A stretch of DNA of 64,000 nt from Gavia stellata (lineage: Eukaryota > Chordata > Aves > Gaviiformes > Gaviidae). A model generated the notes under the pieces. That model did no database searches and was not told the origin of the DNA. It saw only the letters and a list, made by a program, of their open reading frames with translations. Made by a program: the position numbers and the translations under genes. Within the stretch, counting starts at the first letter, position 1, and each line of letters starts with the position of its first letter. The stretch is from assembly GCF_030936135.1 (NCBI RefSeq), contig NC_082598.1, forward strand, positions 15,256,687 through 15,320,686, written 5' to 3'. Below are positions 58,319 through 64,000 of this stretch, piece by piece.

Positions 58319-59347
58319 GCCCCAAGTTCACCTGGTGCAATGCCCCTGCTCAAGCACAGCCACCTAGAGCAGGCTGCCCAGGACCGTGCCCAGATGACTT
58401 TCGAAGGTTGGAGACTCCACAATCTCCCTGGGCAGCCCATGTGTATAGCATAGCACAGCATAGCACAGCATAGCGTAGCACAGAGTGTTTTCAGCTGGAA
58501 GGGACCTACAACGATCACCTAGTCCAACTGCCTGAGCACCTGAGGGCTGAGCCAAAGTTAAAGCATGTTATTAAGGGCATTGTCCCAATGCCTCTTAGAC
58601 ACTGACAGGCTTGGGGCATCGACAACCTCTCTGGCAAGCCTGTTCCAGTGTTTGACCAGCCTCTCAGTAAAGAAATGCTTCCTAATGTCCAGTCAAAACC
58701 TCCCCTGGCACAGTTTGAACCATTCCCATGCATCCTATCACTGGATACCAGGGAGAAGAGATCAGCACCTCCTTCTGCACTTCCCCTCCTCAGGAGCTGT
58801 AGAGAGCAAGGAGGTCGCCCCTCAGCCTCCTTTTCTCCAAACTAGGCAAGCCCAGACTCGTTAGCCACTCCTCATGAGACTTTCCTTCCAGCCCTTTCAC
58901 CAGCTTTGTTGCTCTCCTCTGGACGCATTCAAGTACCTGAACATCCTTCTTAAATTGTGGGGCCCAGAACTGCACACAGTACTCAAGGTGAGGCCGCACC
59001 AGTGCTCAACACAGCGGGACAATCGCCTCTTTTGACCAGCTGGTTGTGCTGTGTTTGATGCACCCCAGGATGCAGGTTGCCCTCTCGGCTGCCAGGGCAC
59101 ACTGCTGACTCGTGTTGAGCCTGCTGTTGACCCCCAGATCCCGTCCTGCAGCGTTTCATGACCACTGTGGCCAACACAGCCACCTACCATCGCATCTCCC
59201 ACGAGTCCTTCTCTGTTCACAAAGAGCAACTCTAGGAGGGCATCTTTCCCAGTTGGCTCACTGAGTACTTGTGACAAGAAGTTATCTCCTACAAATGTCA
59301 AGAATTTCCAAGACCTGCTCATCACAGGAGTATGGTATTCCCAGCTG
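58319..59347 (-). mobile_element. CR1 composite at the array edge, cut within the endonuclease region (unit 12)
   Basis: Colinear with other units up to 'tattcccagctga' at about 59347, then unrelated AT-rich DNA. It is the most divergent CR1 copy: one extra tail pentamer, a 6-bp shorter site at about 59130, and changes at about 58860, 59114, 59296 and 59321-59324. It shares 'gacgcattc' (about 58926) and 'cagtttg' with units 5 and 6. The missing 5' part is either a recombination breakpoint or the original 5' truncation of a CR1. Confidence 0.85.
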
Positions 59348-59533
59348 AAATGATTCATAAAGGTAAGGTAGTACTTTCTTGCTGTATTCATATATTTATA
59401 GAAAAAAGAGTATGGAAGTTGAACACTACTTTTAACAGAGTATATGGGATAATAATTTAAAATTCCATGATGCTGAGAAAAGTTACATCAATATGGTTGC
59501 ATTATTACAGGATCCGGGACTGGTCTTCCTTCA

Positions 59534-59763
59534 TTAAAGTTTTTTTATAGTATTCCTTTCAAATCTTGGAACTGGCCCAACCATCGTTTTGTTTCTCGCA
59601 GAGTTCCAGGCTGATCCTTGAACTGCTTTGACTTGTTTCTCAAAGTCCACTCTGGGCTTGAGCAGAATGTAGACAAGGCTGTGCACCACGTGGCTTTGCA
59701 TCCAGAAATAGCATGTCAGGGCAGAAGCCTCCAGTAGTGCAGAAATAGCTTTTGATTCTATCT
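59534..59763 (-). other. Coding-like stretch, unrecognised
   Basis: The minus strand is open for about 76 codons to a TAA at 59534-59536. It contains a hydrophobic run (ALLEASALTCYFWMQ, then VVHSLVYILL), followed by a basic, soluble tail (KPRVDFEKQVKAVQG, VGPVPRFERNTIKKL). It resembles the last membrane span and tail of a membrane protein, but I cannot name a family. No convincing splice site or promoter was found, so it may be a relic or chance. Confidence 0.2.
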
Positions 59764-59899
59764 GGTTCTTGGTTTAATGGATTTGTTGAGACTACAGGCA
59801 TTATTCATCAGTCAGGAAGTCCGTGATATGACTGGCTGTGCTCTCTAATCTACCATTTTCTGGATACTTGCTGTCATGACCTAAAGGATCACCCGGCCT

Positions 59900-60910
59900 G
59901 CAAGTGTATAGCGATTGTGACCGTGGGTTCGTAGGATTCTGTAATATTTCTCTACTTTATTCCAGATTACCACCAATACCACAAACACCTCCACTAGCAA
60001 GTATACCTATGATTAATAAAGGAAATAGATATATATCAGGCTATTACAAATTAGTATTAGCAATCAGTACTAAAGCAGTGATCAATAGTGTAACAACAAC
60101 CAACTATAGCAGCACCCAATAATAGCAGCAATCAAGCATATATATGTAATATTACAAGTTAGTACAAACTTATTACTAGTGAAGCAAACTTCAATAATAC
60201 AACACTGGATATGGTTATGATTGATTAATTATATATATGCATAGTACCAAGCGCATTAAACAAATCTCAGAAGGGGATCCAACCATCCCAGAAGTGGGAG
60301 GAGAAACCAAACGGACCCCACCAGCGGGCCCAGAGGGGGACCAGTAAAATAACAGCAGAGTCTCACTTTGAAGATGATCCACTTCGGTTTGGAGTCAGCC
60401 AGGCATCTCTGGTGAGGGTCCAAGATCTCTTAGAAAGTTTGTGCTGACCTGTTTAGGAAAGGGAAAAAACTGCGCATGCAGCACATACTAATAGCTCTTG
60501 CAGTTGAAGATCCAATAGCAGCTACCGACTCTTTCTCAGGATGTTTTTCCCCTTTTTTAGACTGTTTTTCACCTTTTTAGATGGTAAGTTGCTGTTACAG
60601 TTTCTTGGTTTTGCACTTATCAATTGTAGCTCAGGATACCTCTGCTTTCCAGGTACCCAGCTGTACTTCAAGATGCCAGCTGCACCAGCAAGGATGTGCT
60701 GGTTCACATGCCTAATTCCCAGGACAGCAGGCATTTTCTTCTGTCAGTATTTTTCCCTTCTAACCAGGTCACCTGCTCACACTTGCTTGTATGACCGTCT
60801 TCAGTTACTGAAGGACAGTGGGACAAGCTCTCTGCTGCAACAAGAAAAGTCCTATATCTCAACATGGGACCATGTTCATTACAAGGAAACACTACTGTTG
60901 TGTTCCCTCA
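59900..60910. mobile_element. Possible fossil LTR-retroelement remnant
   Basis: An AT-rich stretch of TA/CAAT-rich words (59900-60260) gives way abruptly to GC-rich leader-like DNA. At the junction the word CAGAAGTGGGA (60289-60299) recalls the tRNA-Leu primer site of ERVL-type elements. No gag, pol or env protein was recognised and no paired LTR is visible. The assignment is tentative and the element, if real, is broken. Confidence 0.15.
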
Positions 60911-61220
60911 CGTGAATTGCTCATGAATTGGAATTCAAAGGGCAGCATGTAGCTGTGGGTGTGCACAGAGATTTAAATAGACAAGGGACGGCGCTACTGA
61001 GGATGCACAGATGAAGAGCCAAATGATGAGAGATGCAGGTGGACGAAACTGAACAAACATGCAATGTGCTTTGAAATGGGACTGCATCTATAGGCACTTC
61101 ATTAATGTATATTTGTAGTGTATGTCAGTTAATCTGCTTCCAAGGGTTTAATGATATTTAAAACACTAAATGGCTGATAGTAAGTATGTTTCGTTCTGTA
61201 CATAATACTTGAATAAAATA

Positions 61221-61302
61221 TCACAGAATAGCAGAATGGTTAAGGTTAGAAGGGACCTCTTGAGATGGTGTAGTCCAACCCTCCCTGGTCAATGTGGGTC
61301 AG
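61221..61302 (-). mobile_element. CR1 LINE 3' tail fragment
   Basis: The plus strand reads 'tcacagaatagcagaatggt' then 'agaagggacctcttgagatg' and 'tagtccaacc'. This is the reverse complement of a CR1 3' end with two degenerate octamers. Only the last 80 or so bases remain. It has a different tail type from the array CR1. Confidence 0.8.
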
Positions 61303-63140
61303 CTATTATAACTCTAGTTAACCCACAATAGATACCAAATTCTAGCAACACACTATTTATCCTTTAGCAAACCATATATTAATTGCATTCAGAGACACAA
61401 AGATGTACATGTACATACACCTGGCCAGTTCATTCAAAAAGGTATTGTAAGTAACAGCACGTGTTCTTACAAAGTTGATGACCACATCTGAGTTATAAAG
61501 AAATCTTTATTAATATCTATGTAACGTTGCATCCAACCTATGTTTTAATACAACTTAGATTTGAACAGTCAAAGCCTAGTTTTGGTGAACTCACTTAAAA
61601 GGAGGAAGCCCAGAGGGCACTTACCTCAGAGCCTTGTGATACAGCATCACACCACAAAGCATTTAAGGAACTTAGAGTAAATTCACTCTTGCTGCTTTAA
61701 TATCAAAACGAAATTATTCAAAGGATGGGCTTTCATTTGGCTTTGCATCAACAGTTAGTTTTGCCTGGAAACATCCATTCTTGCATCATTATGCTGTACC
61801 CAGCTCTTACACACATGTAGGAAAGCAACTAAGAGCACATTCTCCCTACTACTCTTCAATCCAAATTACACAGGCAGCACATTTAAACTTAATGTAACAC
61901 CCGTAATCTAGGGCACCCAGTACTGATTTAAAAAAACTTTTAAAATCACCCAGTTTATGAGTCCCACTATACCACAATAAATTATGTGCTAAAAGCTTTT
62001 TTTTTAAAAGCTTTTTTTTTTTTTTTTTGGCTGTTGTTATTTCAGGAACACTGAGGTTTTATGGTCTAAAAACATTGCTGGGAGATGGAATTGTTAAATC
62101 ATTCAGATGCTGGTTCTCTGGACGTAGAACAATGAATTCATAGGTATGATATCTTCCCAGCCATGAACTTCAGTGCCTAAAAGCCATTGTTTAGCATATC
62201 AGGCTTTGTAGGACTCAGCACTGGGAAGACAGTGACAACCCTGAAGATGGCCAAGTACACTGCAGTATTGAATATGTAGAGAACCAGGTACCTTCACAGG
62301 AGAGTAGAAGTGGGCTTAACAGAGGGGGTTTTGATAGTCATAGTTTTTACATGTCTTCTGTGAACCTCTAGAGTCACAAAGACCAGTATTTTTGAGTCTT
62401 TTCTTATAATTTGCAATGAGTGGAGCTGTAGAACAAAAGCTCTAGGCTTTTGAGCAAACAGTTACATGAGCCACCGTTATGTCCCCTTCAGGACATTCAG
62501 TTCATTCATTTCTCATTAACATTTTCACAGGATTTCACTGGCCAGTAGATTTCCTGTGCTCCTTCTCATACATATTATTCACATGAACAACATGGACCAA
62601 AATAACCATGTCAGGTGAGGAGTACCAAGGGCCCTCTACAGTTAGTGGTTGTACAGGTCCAGTGGAGTGAATGAACTGTGCCAAGAAAGGCTTTCTGGTG
62701 ATAATGGACCTTCCAGACAGGGGCTGTGCTAAAATTGGCATAGCATCATTTGAGCTGTTGAGAAATTTATTGACAGATCACTAAGTGCTGATACTTTAAT
62801 GTCCAGAGACAGGTTTAGAGTTGAGTCAACAGAAGATGACTGCTCCTCTGCATCAAGGAGACTAGCAGACTTTGGAAGCTTTAGGAAGGCAGCAGATGTC
62901 ATACCTCATCTCCGACTGTGGTCTGTGTCCTCAAGGTGTAGTCTAGTGACTGTGCCCAGCACTGTCAAACGCCTGCCAGCCATCTTTGTCATTTGAGCAA
63001 CTCATTCTGAAAGCAGAAAATCTACTGTGGGCACCATTTTTTGCCTGCTTTTCTTCTAAGGTGTCTGATCCAGCTGCTAGTGAGTCTTTTCCATTGATTT
63101 TGGGAAGAATTGACCCTAGGAGTCTTTTTTCCTCCCCATT
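61303..63140. other. AT-rich flank without a recognised gene
   Basis: I found no confident gene. On the minus strand, 63116-62943 (LPKINGKDSLAAGSDTLEEK, then SRFSAFRMSCSNDKDGWQAF) and parts of 62890-62535 look coding-like. So does about 62300-62190 (YLVLYIFNTAVYLAIFRVV). These lie in different frames with stops between them. They may be relics of a host gene or chance. Confidence 0.3.
61991..62028. repeat. Poly-T tract with AAAAGC interruptions
   Basis: Two AAAAGC words each followed by T runs (8 to 9 and about 17). A simple low-complexity repeat. Confidence 0.8.
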
Positions 63141-63143
63141 TCT

Positions 63144-63190
63144 TCATACTGCATAGGAATATAGGACTGGAAATGACCCTGTGTGCGTCA
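63144..63190 (-). mobile_element. Possible old CR1-like 3' fragment
   Basis: 'ataggaatataggactggaa' followed by 'atgacc' resembles the reverse-complemented end of old CR1 elements (AATATAGGACTGGAAGGGACC). It is short and diverged. Confidence 0.3.
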
Positions 63191-63276
63191 ATTAGAATCC
63201 TTTACTATTATAGACACGGTATAGTTAATGACTTTCAAAACCCAATTTAATAACAGCTAGGTTGTGGCTTTTTTTT

Positions 63277-63635
63277 GTGGGGGCCCTGAGGGCACCAAGA
63301 GGCCTGATAGTCCCTTCCCAGCCCGCCCCGGGCCTCTGCCCCACCCTGCCCATGGCCCAGGACCCCATTTCAGACCCCACTTGGGGCCGTCAGCCCCTGC
63401 CCCAGTGATGCTGCAGGATGCTGGTCTCCAGCTCCCTTGCCCAGCCATGGGCCCCCATGAGCCAGGCCCATCCGTGGGCTGCTGGCCTGGCCTGGCCTTG
63501 GTCTGTCCCCATCCCCAGGGATGTGCCTGATGCCTGGGGCTGCTCTGGTGCCCCTAGCTGCCCTGCTCCTGGGCTGGCAAAGCCCTGCCCTGATAGCTCC
63601 CGTGGGGATCTCCCACCTGCACTTTCTGTGCCCTG
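63277..63635. other. GC-rich island in AT-rich flank
   Basis: Sharp rise in GC with CCCCTGCC/CCTGGCC-type words and few CpG, then an abrupt return to AT-rich DNA. Plus- and minus-strand open frames here look like composition artefacts. Possibly an inserted GC-rich repeat; family unknown. Confidence 0.35.
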
Positions 63636-64000
63636 ACACCTTTTTTGCATCATCTGTTGCAGCTGGAAGGCTGTTTCAGAAGCTCAGCTTACTTCTTATT
63701 CAGAGCTTTTTTCTAATTTTCTACCCTAAAGCTATTTATTATGAGCCTATAATTATTAGTGACAAATTTTTCTCTCACTTAGACAGAATTTTCCTTTAGT
63801 AGCAATGCAATGATGCATTTGTAATCAATGATCAAATCAATTCTCAGTGCTGCTTTGCCAGATTAAATAAGCCAAGACACCCTTATGTGATAGGGTCTCC
63901 AAATTCAGGCTCATCCTGGCCATCTTTCAGTTTGTGTCCCTCTCAAATATGAATGATAGGAATGATACGCATTACCCCAGAGAAGACAGCAGAAAAATTT
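63636..64000. other. AT-rich flank, nothing recognised
   Basis: No gene, RNA or repeat could be supported to the end of the window. Confidence 0.4.

Larger units (their letters stand above)
1..59347. repeat. Tandem array of a 5,297 bp gene-bearing unit (11 full copies plus a partial one)
   Basis: The block starting 'acctgctcaggggtcgcccc' recurs head to tail at 1, 5298, 10595, 15892, 21189, 26485, 31781, 37078, 42374, 47671, 52968 and 58265. Spacing is 5,297 bp except for units 5, 6 and 8 (5,296 bp), where one base is missing at about 21846, 27141 and 40731. Each unit holds a CR1 composite, one ITPRIPL1-like gene on the minus strand and a GC-rich spacer. Units differ by scattered point changes only; I saw no large indels. 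The first base of the window is already inside the repeat, so the array probably extends leftward. The right edge is at about 59347, inside a CR1 element. The differences between units argue against a simple assembly duplication. Confidence 0.98.

Noticed and set aside
1-59347. Satellite DNA, rDNA or CRISPR-like array
   Set aside because: The unit is 5.3 kb with a spliced gene and CR1 pieces. There are no rRNA sequences and no short direct repeats with spacers.
1-59347. Pure assembly duplication
   Set aside because: Units carry distinct, linked variants with nested sharing, and the edge copy is more diverged, as expected of a real array. The exact copy number still depends on the assembly.
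60541-60915. 124-aa plus-strand frame in the flank
   Set aside because: It is T-rich and Phe/Leu-rich by composition, with no recognisable domain.

Overview
The window comes from a bird genome. The evidence is nested CR1 LINE fragments with avian-type endonuclease and reverse-transcriptase peptides, a GC-rich spliced gene whose protein belongs to the vertebrate ITPRIP-like (Mab-21) family, and a vertebrate polyadenylation signal. I see no bacterial operons, tRNAs, rRNAs or CRISPR arrays. A songbird is a reasonable guess but is not shown by the sequence.

Bases 1-59347 are one head-to-tail tandem array with a 5,297 bp period. Eleven complete units begin at 1, 5298, 10595, 15892, 21189, 26485, 31781, 37078, 42374, 47671 and 52968. 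A twelfth unit begins at 58265 and breaks off at about 59347. Position 1 is already inside the repeat, so the array very probably continues to the left. Units differ by scattered single bases; units 5, 6 and 8 are each 1 bp shorter.

Every complete unit has the same layout, given here for unit 1. A composite CR1 block lies at about 55-1545, with all pieces sensed on the minus strand: an older CR1 split by a younger one. An ITPRIPL1-like gene follows on the minus strand. It has a GC-rich promoter near 3984, a leader exon ending at 3848 with a GTGAGT donor, an intron 3847-3275, a coding exon from 3274 and an AATAAA at 1790-1795. A GC-rich spacer of about 1.3 kb with no recognised gene separates it from the next unit.

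The predicted protein is 342 aa: a short N-terminal hydrophobic segment, a charged helical stretch, one membrane span, an acidic tract and the first part of the Mab-21/ITPRIP domain. It ends at a TGA shared by all 11 copies. Family-like sequence continues in frame beyond that stop, so the founder copy was already truncated before amplification. Only four coding differences were found among the 11 copies, and all are missense.

Bases 59348-64000 are AT-rich flank. They hold a CR1 3' tail at 61221-61302, a poly-T tract, a GC-rich island at 63277-63635, a doubtful LTR-element remnant near 59900-60910 and a few coding-like but unrecognised minus-strand stretches. No confident gene lies there. The array edge falls inside the CR1 endonuclease region, which suggests CR1-mediated unequal exchange in the origin or truncation of the array.
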